44,169 bases of DNA, from NCBI GenBank assembly GCA_000697335.1, contig JNEM01010257.1, forward strand, positions 1-44,169, given 5' to 3'. The position numbers and the translations under genes were made by a program. Source of the stretch: Conidiobolus incongruus B7586. Lineage: Eukaryota; Entomophthoromycota; Entomophthoromycetes; Entomophthorales; Conidiobolaceae. The notes beneath the pieces were generated by a model. It was not told the DNA's origin. It saw only the letters and a list, made by a program, of their open reading frames with translations, and made no database searches. Below are positions 23,655 through 35,047 of the stretch, piece after piece (position 1 is the first letter of the stretch; the number at the start of each line of letters is the position of its first letter).

Positions 23655-23662
23655 TATAAATA
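23655..23662 (+). promoter_or_regulatory. TATA box of precursor gene 2
   Basis: TATAAATA lies 92 nt before the ATG at 23747, followed by CTACTCAAA, which resembles the ACTCAAA after the box of gene 3. Confidence 0.55.
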
Positions 23663-23746
23663 CTACTCAAATTTATTAATATTATATTATCATCAAAATT
23701 AACAAAATTATTTAATACTAATTTATTTATATTGCAGATTATAAAA

Positions 23747-24196
23747 ATGGTTCAATTTACAACTATTATCAATTTAATTGCCATGGTATCAGCTTCTGTT
23801 ATTGATAGAAGGGGTTTCAAACTTGAAAATGCTAACTCACCAACCATCAATCAACAGCAATCTATCTCAGCGAATGAAGGTTTCGGTGAAGAAGGATTCA
23901 CTGACGGTTTCGGAGGTTTTGGCTCTGGAAATACAATGTCATTTGCAAGTTTCAACAATGTAGAAGGGGTGAACAAGGGCACTGGAAAATCAGGTGCCAA
24001 TCCTGGAATTCCAGGAATTATCGGTAATTTATTAATGAAAAGAAGTTTAGATATGTCGTATATGGCATCACCAACTGTATATATGGTACAGAATATTGAA
24101 GGAGTTCCCACTTATGTTCCGTATGGAGGCGAGAAAAAAGAAGATAATGTTATGGATAAATTCGCTCGATTGGGTGCTAATACCTTTATCAATTAA
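23747..24196 (+). CDS. Secreted kexin-type repeat precursor, paralogue 2
   Basis: A 149-residue paralogue with a signal peptide (MVQFTTIINLIAMVSAS). It carries two units instead of three: R21-R22 then eight residues and S31-P32 with TINQQQ; K98-R99 then eight residues and S108-P109 with TVYMVQ. The last unit, SLDMSYMASPTVYM, is almost identical to that of paralogue 1. The Gly/Phe-rich linker contains SFNNVEGVN. The protein ends ANTFIN. Compared with paralogue 1, one internal unit is missing and the linker follows the first unit directly, as if one unit had been gained or lost. TTGCAG just before the ATG could be the acceptor of a leader intron. An extracellular peptide precursor is inferred; no enzymatic motif is present. 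Confidence 0.83.
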   Translation: MVQFTTIINLIAMVSASVIDRRGFKLENANSPTINQQQSISANEGFGEEGFTDGFGGFGSGNTMSFASFNNVEGVNKGTGKSGANPGIPGIIGNLLMKRSLDMSYMASPTVYMVQNIEGVPTYVPYGGEKKEDNVMDKFARLGANTFIN

Positions 24197-25012
24197 TTTA
24201 TATTATACATATTATTTATTATTACGTACAATTGTCAATAAAAACATCAAACTATTTATTATTCACCATTCTCTTAAAATTTAACAATTTTCCATATATA
24301 ATTGATTACTTCAGCTGTACTCTTATGATTTTCTATTATTATTTGAATAGTAGGAATTTACATTGAATATATATTAAAATTTATTTTGAATTTAAAAATG
24401 AAAATTAATTTATATAAATATCAATTGTTGCGATATAAACAAGTTAATATTTAGCTATTAATTTATCAATGTCTTCATTTAATTCTATTTAAACAATTCT
24501 CAATTTTGTCAGAATTCTAGCAGTTTATATTTATATAACATCTTAGAAGAAATGTAAAATATTAAATAAATAGAATATAGACATCTATTAAATTTACTTC
24601 TATTCATTTATTTTTATACATAGTATACAATTGAAAGAAATTAGATATATCTTGATATAAAATTAAAAGTAAAAAATCTGATTTGTATTGTTAAGACTAA
24701 TAGATAGAATAATTGAATAATATTTTTTAAAAATTAGATAGAAATATTGCATTTAATCCTAATAAATATATAATTTAATTCAAATCAAAATCAATTAAAA
24801 AAGAATTAATTTTATATTTATTACCATAGAGTCAAAAGAAATGAAAAATTATTTAATTTTTGATTTTTCAAACATATTATTTGTTTTAAACTCTATATAT
24901 ATATAAAATTCATATTAAGAAAATTATCTTTAAAGATTTATTATTTGACTTAATCATACTTAAACTAAATAATGAGCATCAAAAGTTTTTTAATTTAATT
25001 TAGTTAAAACTT

Positions 25013-25293
25013 AGCCAGGTTTTTTTAATATCATTTAAAATTTACAAAATCTCATAAAAATATTATTCTATTTATATTTACTCTTTATTGTTAGACAAAT
25101 TATATTCAAGCTAAAAAGGAAATTATTTAAATTTTTAAAATACTTTAAAGGTTAATTTTAATATTATTTTTTTATTAATAATAAAATAAAAATATTTTTT
25201 TAAAAACATTATTTTACTTGATAATCAAGTTATCAAAACACTCTAATTTTAATTATATAAGTATATTATATATTTTATAAATTAAACCTGGCT
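25013..25293. repeat. Inverted-repeat-bounded ~280-bp segment, possible MITE
   Basis: AGCCAGGTTT at 25013-25022 is exactly repeated in inverted orientation at 25284-25293. A perfect 10-bp pair containing several G/C is notable in this AT-rich DNA. No clear target duplication is seen, so a miniature transposon is only a suggestion. Confidence 0.3.
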
Positions 25294-25319
25294 TAATTAG
25301 TAAAAATATAAAATAATTA

Positions 25320-25935
25320 CCTTGTATTTTTAATAAAAATTAATAAAGCTAAAATAAATATAGTTAAACAGAACCTATTAAAATATAGATAAAAACTAAG
25401 GCTTTTATAGTAAATCATTATAATTGATGAATTTTACATATTTTATAAACTCTTTTATTAAAACATATATCAAAATATTAGGTTAAGCTAAAATAATCCC
25501 TATTATAATTCCTAATAAATAAATATTTTACTTATAAACAGTTATTAATTGCTATAATAAATTATAATATCATATCCTATTTTTATTTAGTTTTTAAAAG
25601 AAAATTAACTATTAACAAATTTTGTATTGTTTTTTAAATAAAATTATTTTTAATTAATATTCTTAATATGATTTAAAAATACCTATTATTTTATAAAATA
25701 TTAATAAAATATATAAATTTCCAACTAAAAAAATTTTCTTATTAAAAACAATTAAAAAGCTACCATATCTAGTATATTCACTAGGTAACAATCTATATAA
25801 TTATATTTGCTTTATATAATTATAAAATATACTTAAAAGAAATTCTTTACAAATAAATTTAATTGATTTGTGAATCATTAAAGTTCAGTCTTTAATAAAA
25901 AGAGTTATTGTTAAAGTGTTAGAAGTTTAATTAAA
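25320..25935 (+). mobile_element. Decayed repeat, possibly Tc1-like transposase relic
   Basis: No frame is open for long. Scattered plus-strand fragments have a transposase flavour: an acidic IIDEFYIFYK-type stretch near 25422 and VQSLIKRVIVKV near 25885-25925, the latter similar in layout to the C-terminal QSLxxSMPRRxxAVIKA region of Tc1-like transposases. Heavy C-to-T-like drift makes this uncertain. Ends and target duplication were not identified. Confidence 0.25.
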
Positions 25936-26341
25936 ATATAACAAAAATTCATCAATAGTAAAAGTGAGTATTAATCTTATATTTATTTTTGTAAATTACA
26001 TATTAAATTGTTTTTCAAATTTTTAACAAAAAGCCTCTTTACTTAAAATAAGGAGTAATATTTTTCAAATTTGGTCCAAAATTTACTAACTGATAATATG
26101 ATATTCACTCAAATATTAAAAAAGATTATTCATTGCAAATCACTCTTAATAATGTATCCATCAATTGTTTTTATTATAACATATATATAAATTAAAATTT
26201 CCTATACAAATATTTTTATTTAATTATTTCATTTTTATTCATTATCAAATTTCCGTTAAAAAAATTTTTTAAATTATTAAAATTTCCATTTTAAAGATCT
26301 TCAAAATTTTATTAACGGTTATAATAATATTTTTAAATTAG

Positions 26342-26349
26342 TATAAATA
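26342..26349 (+). promoter_or_regulatory. TATA box of precursor gene 3
   Basis: TATAAATA lies 82 nt before the ATG at 26424, the same distance as for gene 1, and is followed by ACTCAAA as in gene 2. Confidence 0.55.
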
Positions 26350-26423
26350 ACTCAAAATTGTCAATCTGGTGGCAGTATCATCAATATTATTTATTTATTT
26401 ATTATTAAGAACAGATATTTAAT

Positions 26424-26942
26424 ATGATCAAGTTAATTGCTATTCTAACTTTAACTAGTATGACCCAATGTGCTAGCATCAATCGTCGCGAAATGTCATT
26501 GAGTTCTTGGGCATCTCCGAATGTCCAGCAAGCCCAATCGTTGAATCCAGCAGTACAAGGATTCACTACATTCCCATTTGGTTCAACATTCTTGAACCGT
26601 AGAGGATTAGGACTAACAACAATCAATTCTCCTGAAGTCAACCAACAGCAAGATATCGAGACCAACGAAGGTTTAGGATTATTCGACGGTTGGGGAGGCA
26701 GTGACAACACCTTCACATCCAATAGCTTTAACAATGTTGGGGGTATTAACAGAGGCCTCGGTATATCAGATTTCGAGCATGACTTAGGAGCTGTAGGGAA
26801 TCTAATCTTCAGAAGATCTCTTAACTTAGATAAGTGGGCATCTCCAGATGTGAAACAAGCCCAGGCTATGAATGGTCAGTGGCCAGTTCCAGAGGTAATT
26901 CATGAAAAACCATGGCGATTTTTACCCACTTTCATCAATTAA
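26424..26942 (+). CDS. Secreted kexin-type repeat precursor, paralogue 3
   Basis: A 172-residue paralogue with a signal peptide (MIKLIAILTLTSMTQCAS). Three units keep the family register: R21-R22, eight residues, S31-P32 (NVQQAQ); R59-R60, eight residues, S69-P70 (EVNQQQ); R130-R131, eight residues, S140-P141 (DVKQAQ). Units 1 and 3 carry Trp-Ala before Ser-Pro, unlike paralogues 1 and 2. The linker contains SFNNVGGIN and the protein ends LPTFIN. It is more diverged than paralogues 1 and 2 are from each other, pointing to an older duplication. Kex2-type processing into peptides is inferred from the dibasic spacing; mature activity is unknown. Confidence 0.84.
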   Translation: MIKLIAILTLTSMTQCASINRREMSLSSWASPNVQQAQSLNPAVQGFTTFPFGSTFLNRRGLGLTTINSPEVNQQQDIETNEGLGLFDGWGGSDNTFTSNSFNNVGGINRGLGISDFEHDLGAVGNLIFRRSLNLDKWASPDVKQAQAMNGQWPVPEVIHEKPWRFLPTFIN

Positions 26943-27975
26943 TTAAATTTCAATTAACATAATAATCCTTATTTATTTTATATTATTAAAATCGCTCATT
27001 TTTAAAAAAATATTAATATATAATGTAACTATTATATTTCATATAATAGAATGATTAATTAAACTGATCTTTATGTCTTTTTACCAATGAAATGAATTGA
27101 ATAATCAAAGGGTATTATGATTCCAGATTTTATAATGACTTTTAAAATATATCAATGATTCATTATCACTATAATCTTAATAATTGTTTGTTTTTAAGTT
27201 GGTATTAATATAATATAACCTATTAAATGTGCAGTTATTTTTTATCAAATGAATCAATTTAATACTCCAATACATTAGTAAATAGGTTATTGACAAAAAG
27301 ATCAATTATTCATATCACAGTGACTGTGCTAGTATTATATAATGAAGATTTGTTCTAATTCTTTTTTAATTTCTATAAATGATAGTTGATATTTAATAAA
27401 ATTTCAATTAAATTATATTATATTAAAAATAAAAATTGTGTCATTTTTACTATTAAATCAATATTTCTCTCATTTATTTTTAATAATAAATATAGTATAT
27501 AATTTTTAGTTTTATATAATGAGTAGAATTTTTTAAAGAAATAGTTAAAAATCTGAAAAAATTAATTTTGTGAATTTAAATGTGATTAAATTAAAAAATT
27601 TTAGTTTGATATATAATGAACTTAATAGTAAGCAATATATTGATAATATTTATAATATTGTATCATCCAAAATATCTGATATATTCTTTGAATATGTATT
27701 GAGTAATTTCAATCAATCCATCATTCTATTATCCTAAAATATAACGAAGTGTTCATTAGTTCTGATATATTTGCAAGTTTTACAATTCTCAAATTAAAGG
27801 TTTTTATTGAATCCTAAATAAGCACTGTCATCGACGAGTCATCGGAGTAATCACATCTTTGAATATAAACAGTCCAATTATGTATGACTTGAATCAAATT
27901 TTTAAAGCCTATTCAAAGTGCCAGGAGAAATAATGAAAATATGTGTATGTGATATTAAACAATTGATAGTAATGA
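26943..27975. other. AT-rich intergenic region
   Basis: Nothing supportable as a gene. Composition rises slightly just before the small ORF at 27976. Confidence 0.5.
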
Positions 27976-28188
27976 ATGTGCTTGGTTAGCAAGTCCTCGC
28001 CTACTATTTCCTGGATCATTGCTAAAGCCCCAGATAATATCCATAAAGATATCTTTGGTCTTCAGAGTGAACTATTTGCCACTACAGCTGCTTCAACGGA
28101 TGAAGATATTATTGTAATGTATTCTAAGCACGAGGCAGATTTATCTGATTCGAATTTTGTGTATTTATCTGGATTTCCTCAATTCTAA
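27976..28188 (+). CDS. Hypothetical 70-aa protein or terminal exon
   Basis: ATG-initiated frame of 70 residues with gene-like composition, standing out from its flanks. The N-terminal third is hydrophobic or neutral (SPTISWIIAK), followed by an acidic stretch (STDEDIIVMY) and an aromatic end (YLSGFPQF). There is no signal peptide, membrane helix or recognised domain. It could be the last exon of a gene or a fragment of a lost one: no convincing upstream exon was found, and a second frame over part of the region is also open. Confidence 0.35.
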   Translation: MCLVSKSSPTISWIIAKAPDNIHKDIFGLQSELFATTAASTDEDIIVMYSKHEADLSDSNFVYLSGFPQF

Positions 28189-29497
28189 TTATAATAAATT
28201 ATATTTCATAAATTTCATTATAATTACTCACAATTCATATTTCCCTGAAAACGAATAATTATTATAGAATTATTTAAATAGTTATACATCGTTAAACTTT
28301 ATATCAATTTTAAAGTAATATAAATTCATATTTTAAATACTAAATTTTAATTATATTGTTCAATAAAATAAAATTATACATTTGAATGGTGTCATTAAAC
28401 AATAATTATTATAGATACATAAAATTTAAAATTCAATTATCATTATTAAATATTCAAGTAATTTGATAACCGAAAAATTTTTTCAAATCTTGTTAATAAT
28501 GAAGTTCCTAATGAGGCAGTATCTTGATTGTATAAATTATATAAATATATTATTACCTAAATCTACCATTGTAAATATTGTTTATCAAAGTTTATTTTAT
28601 ATATTGAATGAAAGAATATAATATATAATAGCACTCAAAATCTATGATTATAATATTATTTTTTAATTGGATTGCAAATAAGCATCAATATTAAATCATA
28701 ATAATTCAATCTATTATATACTCAAGTTGATTAGAAAATATTTAGGCTTCACACCCCCCTACATTGAATACATACTACTATAAACAACTGTTTCAATTCT
28801 GTTTGAATATCCTATATTTTATGTACACTATTTTAATTAGATTTTTATATACAATGGAAATTCACAAGAATAGAATTTTATAAAATGATCTCATCAGAAT
28901 ATATCAAATTTTTTCAATTCCTAATATTGTAAAAAACTGAACATTAAATCATGATAGCTATAAAGCTACCTTGTTTATATTATCATGAGTCAGTTGATAT
29001 ATATAGTATTAAGTATTTATTTATATATAATTAATAAACAATAATCTTATATAAAAAAGGTTTGAAATCAGTGATTATCAAATTGATAAAATTTAAGCCA
29101 AAATAACTTCAATGCCAATTCAGTGAAAATCGAATAATAACATAATTTTTCGAATAATCGTCAATATCATAATAATAATAATAAAGTTCAATATGAAATG
29201 TGAAATTTATTATTATGTTTAACCATTATATTTCATATTAAATCATAGTGAAAGATATTTTTATAGTTGGTCAAGGAATTTTGTTTATAAATCACTAATA
29301 TTTTGAAATTTGGTAAGTGGACACAAGTTTTTTTCTTAGAATAATTCCACTAATTAGTTCAAAATTGACAGAAATTATTTGAATTTTATCAAATTTAATG
29401 ATATCATCATATTTTATTATCTTTAACTGAATAAAATTTAAACTTTATCTCTTTCAACACATAAAACAAATTTATTTTAATTATAACAGAAATAATA
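28189..29497. other. AT-rich intergenic region
   Basis: No coding, RNA or repeat feature beyond short A/T runs; the right end is the promoter and leader of the SH3 gene. Confidence 0.5.
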
Positions 29498-30473
29498 ATG
29501 AATCAGCAAGACGATTTTATCAATTATTTAAAATCCAATATTGAGAGAGATTTAAAAAAGCTAAATTCTCTAAAATCTATCACCAACCAAGATTTGGATA
29601 CTGTGTTAAATATTATTCGAAATTCAAAACAATCAATCAATAATAGCTTTATTAACGAAAATACTAATACTAGTCACATTAAAAAACCTTCTGTACCTAA
29701 GAAAATTGGTGACACTATTGGTACTGTAGAAATTTCGAAATCAGATTTCAACGATAATAGTTCGAAATTTAGTTATGCTTCCAAACCCAAATCATTTGAA
29801 AATGTCAACAAATTTGCTCAAGAAGTTAAGAACACTGTAGAGTCTAAACCTTCTTACAGCAATAACGATTCCAATATCGATGAAGATCGTCCTATCGCTT
29901 CGGTGAGATCTGCTGCAGCTATGTTCGGTGCGAAATCTTTGGCTGCTGGCCCTCCTCCCCCTATTGCCAATAAGCCTGCAGGGTTCAATAAAGCTAATTT
30001 GACTAAGTCAGTATCGTCAGCTGCTGCTAATTCTTTCAAAATGCCAGAGCCTGCCAGCAGTCAGACCAGTATTCCCACATTGCCAAGTCGTACTAACTCT
30101 ACAGCTTCTTCTCGTGCTTATCCCCCTCCAGCAGCTGCTGACCGCTCTCCGATACCCGAGCCTGCGGCCAGAGCCCCCATGCCAGCACCTGTTCCTGAAC
30201 CTGCACCAAGAGCTCCCCCTGCCCTGCCCACTACCAAGAAGCCAGAACCCTACTTGATTGAAGTGGTTGCCGAATACGATTTCACAGGAGAAGATGATAC
30301 GGAATTGTCGTTTACAGAAGGTCAAACTATCTTCGTTACAGAATACAGTAAGTTTTCATAATTTACACATTAATTATTATTAATTCATTAATTTAGTTGA
30401 TGATCAATGGTGGAAGGGAAGGTGTGAAGGCAAAGTTGGTATGTTCCCAAGATCTTATGTTAGAGAAGTTTAA
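29498..30473 (+). CDS. Proline-rich SH3-domain adaptor (LSB1/ABI-like)
   Basis: Two exons, 29498-30347 and 30397-30473, with a 49-nt intron (GTAAGT...TTTAG) inside the SH3 domain; total 308 residues. The C-terminal SH3 (about 252-306) has the expected ALYDF-like AEYDFTGEDDTELSF, the double tryptophan DDQWWKG and the MFPRSYV end. The N-terminus (1-50) is predicted helical and resembles the helical start of Lsb1/Csh3-type proteins. The middle is disordered, rich in Ser/Asn and then in Pro/Ala (about residues 207-245). Such proteins bind WASP-family actin regulators through SH3 and act in endocytosis at the cell cortex. Abl-interactor-like proteins have a similar C-terminal SH3 and are an alternative. 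The exon-1 reading frame alone would lose half the SH3 domain, which supports the splice. Confidence 0.82.
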
Positions 30474-30929
30474 TACTTCATTTTTAAAATGACATTTAAT
30501 TGAAATTATAAATTACTATTAATTTTAAAATTTTTAAAACAATGGTATTTGAATAAATAACGTTGACTTAATACAAATTGAAATCAAAAGAGTTAATTTG
30601 ATATTGAACATTTATAAAATATTAATTTTTGAATATAATAAATACAATTATTGAAAATTTATGCAACAATTGGAAAAAAATCCAAATCTTTAATGAAAAA
30701 ATTAACAAACATAATATAAAACCCTGTAATATATACTCTATTCCATTTATTAATTTAGCTAAATGCTTATATATATATATGTATGTGTATATATTAAAAT
30801 TATAATTTTAAAAATATGACCAAACTTTGAAAAATTATCGAATGAAGTGTGTATAAGGAGATTGTACAAGTTGGAATGAAAGCTTGGAAGATAGGATGAC
30901 GAATGAGATGATGGTTAATATGGATGGAA
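30474..30929. other. Short convergent intergenic region
   Basis: Lies between the 3' ends of the SH3 and ABCE1 genes. Holds A/T runs including a TA repeat near 30766-30781. No other feature seen. Confidence 0.5.
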
Positions 30930-33070
30930 TTATTCTTCCAAGAAGAAATAATTACCGGAAGCCTTTTGTTCGGTATCTTTGATGGAGTTCATCTTGTTGA
31001 TTCTGGGACGGAAGTTGGTGGGATCTCTTCTGAATGTGATTTCGAGGTTGTGTAAGAAGCGGTTCATACCAGTGAGTAAAGATTGAGGTGTGAGGGCGGT
31101 AGCGCTGATAGAAGGAGTACCTTCGTAGACAACAACACGGTCTGCAAGATAGGTGGCCATGATAAAATCGTGTTCGACAATGAAAGCAGTCTTCTTGGAA
31201 TGGAGAATGAAACGTTTGATAACCTTGGCGGCAATAATACGTTGTTCGGAATCAAGATAGGCAGAAGGTTCGTCAATCAAGTAGATATCAGCGGGCTTAC
31301 CGAGAGCCAAAATGAGAGCAACACGTTGCAATTCACCACCAGACAAGTGAGTAACTTCTTGATCCAAGAGAGCTTCGATGTTAAGGGGCTTGACAACATC
31401 AGTTTGGAATTGAGGATGCATGAACATACCCTTGATCTTCTTGAGGAATAACATACGAACGGTACCAGGGAATTTGGGATCGATCTTTTGGGGCTTGTAA
31501 CTGATGTTCAATTCAGGAATTTCTTCTTGGTTGTCGGGCTTGGAGAGACCAGCCAAAAGCTTAATGAAAGTAGTCTTACCAGTACCGTTTTCTCCCAACA
31601 TGACAATGATTTCAGAGTCGGTAAACTCACCAGCTTCGACGCTAAGAGAGAACTCACCTTGAGTCTTGGTCATAGCAGGATATCCATAGCGACGGTGGCG
31701 TTGAATTTCTTCTTGGTTTTCAATGGATTCGACCATCTTGAAAGTAAGAGATTCTTCACGGAAACGCAAGTTTTCGGTGGGAATCATACCATCAAGGAAT
31801 ACGTTGATACCTTCACGAACGGAGTAGGGCAAAGTAACAACACCATAGACACCAGGAACACCATATAAGACACAAACGAAATCGGACAAGTAATCCAAAA
31901 CACTTAAATCGTGCTCGACAACAATGACGTAGCTAAATAATATATAATTAATAAAATGATATTGTTAAAAACGTATATAAAACTTACACAGTGGGGTTCA
32001 ACAAAGCTCTGATACATTTGGCAGCGTTTAATCTTTGCTTAACATCGAGATAACTAGAAGGTTCGTCAAGCATATAACTATATTCAAAATATACCTATTA
32101 GCCAACAATTAATATGTTAAAATTCTATGCAACTTACACATCGGCCTTTTGGACACAGACAACAGCAATAGCGAAACGTTGCAATTCACCACCTGAAAGT
32201 TTAGAAATATCACGATCCAAAATATCTTTGAGATCTAAATTAAATAATATAAGTATCAGCCTAAAAAGCGAAATCAAAATAAATAAAATTACCTAAATAG
32301 TCAACTACGGAATCCTTATTATTCAATTGGAGCTTAGAGTCAATAAGTTGACCGACTTGACCCTTAACAGCTTTAGGAATACTATCGACGAACTGGGGTT
32401 TGATAATAGCCTAATAAAAATTATAAATATCTAAAATTATGATATCGATATAATGTTAATTACTCTGATATTGTCTTCCAAAATTTTAGTAAAGTAGTTT
32501 TGTAATTCGGAACCTCTGAAATATTTCAAAATATCTTGCCAGTCAGGAGGATTCTGTTAATATTAAAAATTAGTAATCAATTTTAGGAGTAATTTCAATC
32601 ATCAAAAACCTACAGCAAATTGACCCAAATTAGGCTTCAGCTTGCCAGCTAAAATTTTCAAGGCGGTAGATTTACCGATACCGTTAGTACCTACGAGGCC
32701 CAAGACTTGTCCGGGTCTGGGAGTAGGAAGACGGTGAAGTTTGAAGGAGTTGGCAGTATAACGGTGAGTAGTATCTTTTTCCAAGTTAGTGGGCAAATTG
32801 ATAATGGTAATGGCTTCAAAGGGGCACTTCTTCACACAGATACCACAACCGATACATAATTCTTCACTGATCTGGGAGATCTTGGAGGTGGCGACGACTT
32901 CAATACAAAGTTTACCTATATAACAATGAGTAAACACTTAATAGCTACTGGAAATACTTTTATTTACCTCCCCTGTTGACAGGACAACCCTTCTTACACT
33001 CCTGACGACATTTTTTAGGTTTGCATCGGTCGTTATTGACAATAGCGATACGGGATAATCTATCACTCAT
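30930..33070 (-). CDS. RLI1: ABCE1/RLI1 ribosome-recycling ATPase
   Basis: Seven exons on the minus strand: 32968-33070, 32614-32915, 32464-32553, 32293-32410, 32138-32234, 31988-32077 and 30930-31932. The introns are 52-60 nt with GT/AG ends. Exons sum to 1803 nt (600 residues), the normal length. ABCE1 splits post-termination ribosomes and also acts in initiation and ribosome biogenesis. Two N-terminal 4Fe-4S clusters are set by C16, C21, C25, C29 and C55, C58, C61, C65. The first nucleotide-binding domain has GTNGIGKST (110-118) and LSGGELQRF; the second has GENGTGKTT and [11 protein letters not shown], with [13 protein letters not shown]. The hinge and C-terminus ([19 protein letters not shown]) are highly conserved. 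The large last exon looks codon-optimised, as expected for an essential abundant protein. Every splice joins residues conserved in human ABCE1, so the model is firm. Confidence 0.96.
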
Positions 33071-35047
33071 ATTTTATTCCAATTCTAACAGATACTATTA
33101 ATCAAAACTATAAGAGTTGCTAATGTTTTTAGCAAATCGTTAGAATAATTCAATGCAAACTTGTAAAAGATCAAGCTCAATTGAAAAAGAGACGTGAAAA
33201 ACTTCATGTTTTAAAGGGTTTTTTGAGATCTTCAAATTTTGGGTTTGAAATTATTGATTAAGATGGCTGAATTGTGAATTGGTTAAGTTTTGATTGGCTG
33301 ATGAAGAAGCTAAATGGTAAATGATTGAAGAATTCAATTTTTTACAATGTGAAATTAAGTATAATTGTTGAGTGATAAGATGTTGATAAAGATGAATTGA
33401 TCTAATCTTAATACAACTTGATTGGGTACTCAATTTCACCAAATCCATGTCAAATTGCACAAATTGAATGAATATATGGATTATATTTAGGGCACTCTTA
33501 ATTAATTTTGAATTTAATGATTAAAATACTGTAATATTAGTATGTAACAATTTCATATAAAATATTATATATATAATATTAAAATCACAGTCTTAAAGAC
33601 ATTCATCAGTCACTTACTCTTCCAAAGCTCCACATTTTACATTAGATTTAATGATGTCGTAATCAATAATGGTTTTAATTACATCATTATTCATTTGAAT
33701 CTAGTTTGTATTGATTAATGAACAAAAAACTATTGCCTAAATTGTAATTAATAATTGAGGACAAATATTATATATATATGGTTCGATTGAAATATATCAG
33801 GACTGAATTTTTATTTAAACTCTGTATTATATTATTGGTAATATGTAACATTTTCTAAATAATTTATTTTTTGCTTACAAAATTTTGAATTATAAAAATT
33901 TCCATGTAAATAACACATTTTTTATAAGCAATTATGTATATTATATATAACATAATATATTTAAAATATTTATTAATTTTGTTATAACAAACACTACAAA
34001 TTTAAAAGATAAAATTTTAATCAATAGCTTATAAAATGCTATAGGTTTTCAATAAAAATAATTAACCGTAAAATTTACATTCAACTGGATATTATATCAA
34101 AAAAATGTTAATTATCATTAATATCTTTGATGTTTTATATTTTTGATATAAACTCAAGTTTGATAGTTTAATTCATAGAAATATAGATTAAGCAATTAGA
34201 ATTAGAAAATCATCCAAAATACATGTTCACGAATTTAATCATAATTTCGTAAAATATTTGATTTTTTCATCAGTTTATTCAAACAGATAATTTGTGTATG
34301 TTATTTTTAATCATTCTAATATATAGGATTACAATATTTAGTAGATATTATTAAATATTAATAGCTTAAAATAATAAATGTATTAAAATATATTTGAAAA
34401 ATATTTTGATGCTATAATACTTTAGCTTTTAAATTGAAACAATGAACTAAATTAAAATGTACCCCTTAAAATATAGATTAATTTGAATTGTTCAATAAAT
34501 CAATTTTATATGAATTTTGTGTATATGAATTAATCCAATTTATTAATTATCAATAGTGTTACTAAATTAAACATTTCAAATTTCAGCCAAAATATATCTG
34601 CTATAAAACATAGTATAAATTATATCATTTAAATATTACAATTATTTCGAATATATATATAGCAAATAAACCTTTATAATGAAGTAATCACAATATTCTA
34701 TCGTTTAGCATATTGTTTGACAAAATTAAATATTTTGTAAATTTTAGAATATTTTACATTTTATAAATAGTGCTTATAAAATATATATAATCGATACTTT
34801 AGTAAACTAAATCAAAAATAAATATAAATATATAGTAAAATACAATATGCAAATTAACAATGAAATATTAAAGTAGATTATTTGAAAAATAAATACTGAT
34901 GAACTAATATAACAAATTTTAAATATTATTTTTGTATAATTAATTATCAAAGCATTGATATAAATAGTGGTTAAAATTTAATACTACAATAATCAGCTAT
35001 TTATTAATTAAAAAGCTTTACTATTTCGATATTATACATACTATACA
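33071..35047. other. Promoter of ABCE1 and AT-rich intergenic region
   Basis: The first few hundred bases upstream of ABCE1 are less AT-rich and include an inverted CCAAT (GATTGGCTGATG near 33292). A 69-codon minus-strand open stretch there is judged incidental. The rest is AT-rich with no gene or repeat of note. Confidence 0.45.

Larger units (their letters stand above)
24197..26341. other. AT-rich intergenic region with decayed repeat DNA
   Basis: Separates precursor genes 2 and 3. A 10-bp inverted repeat, AGCCAGGTTT (25013-25022) and its complement (25284-25293), bounds about 280 bp. The stretch 25320-25935 looks like an AT-mutated transposon remnant (listed separately). No intact gene. 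Confidence 0.45.

Noticed and set aside
31083-31868. Plus-strand frames of over 100 codons antisense to ABCE1
   Set aside because: Shadow frames of the highly conserved ABCE1 last exon.
33251-33460. Minus-strand 69-codon frame upstream of ABCE1
   Set aside because: Low-complexity and within the likely ABCE1 promoter with a CCAAT element.
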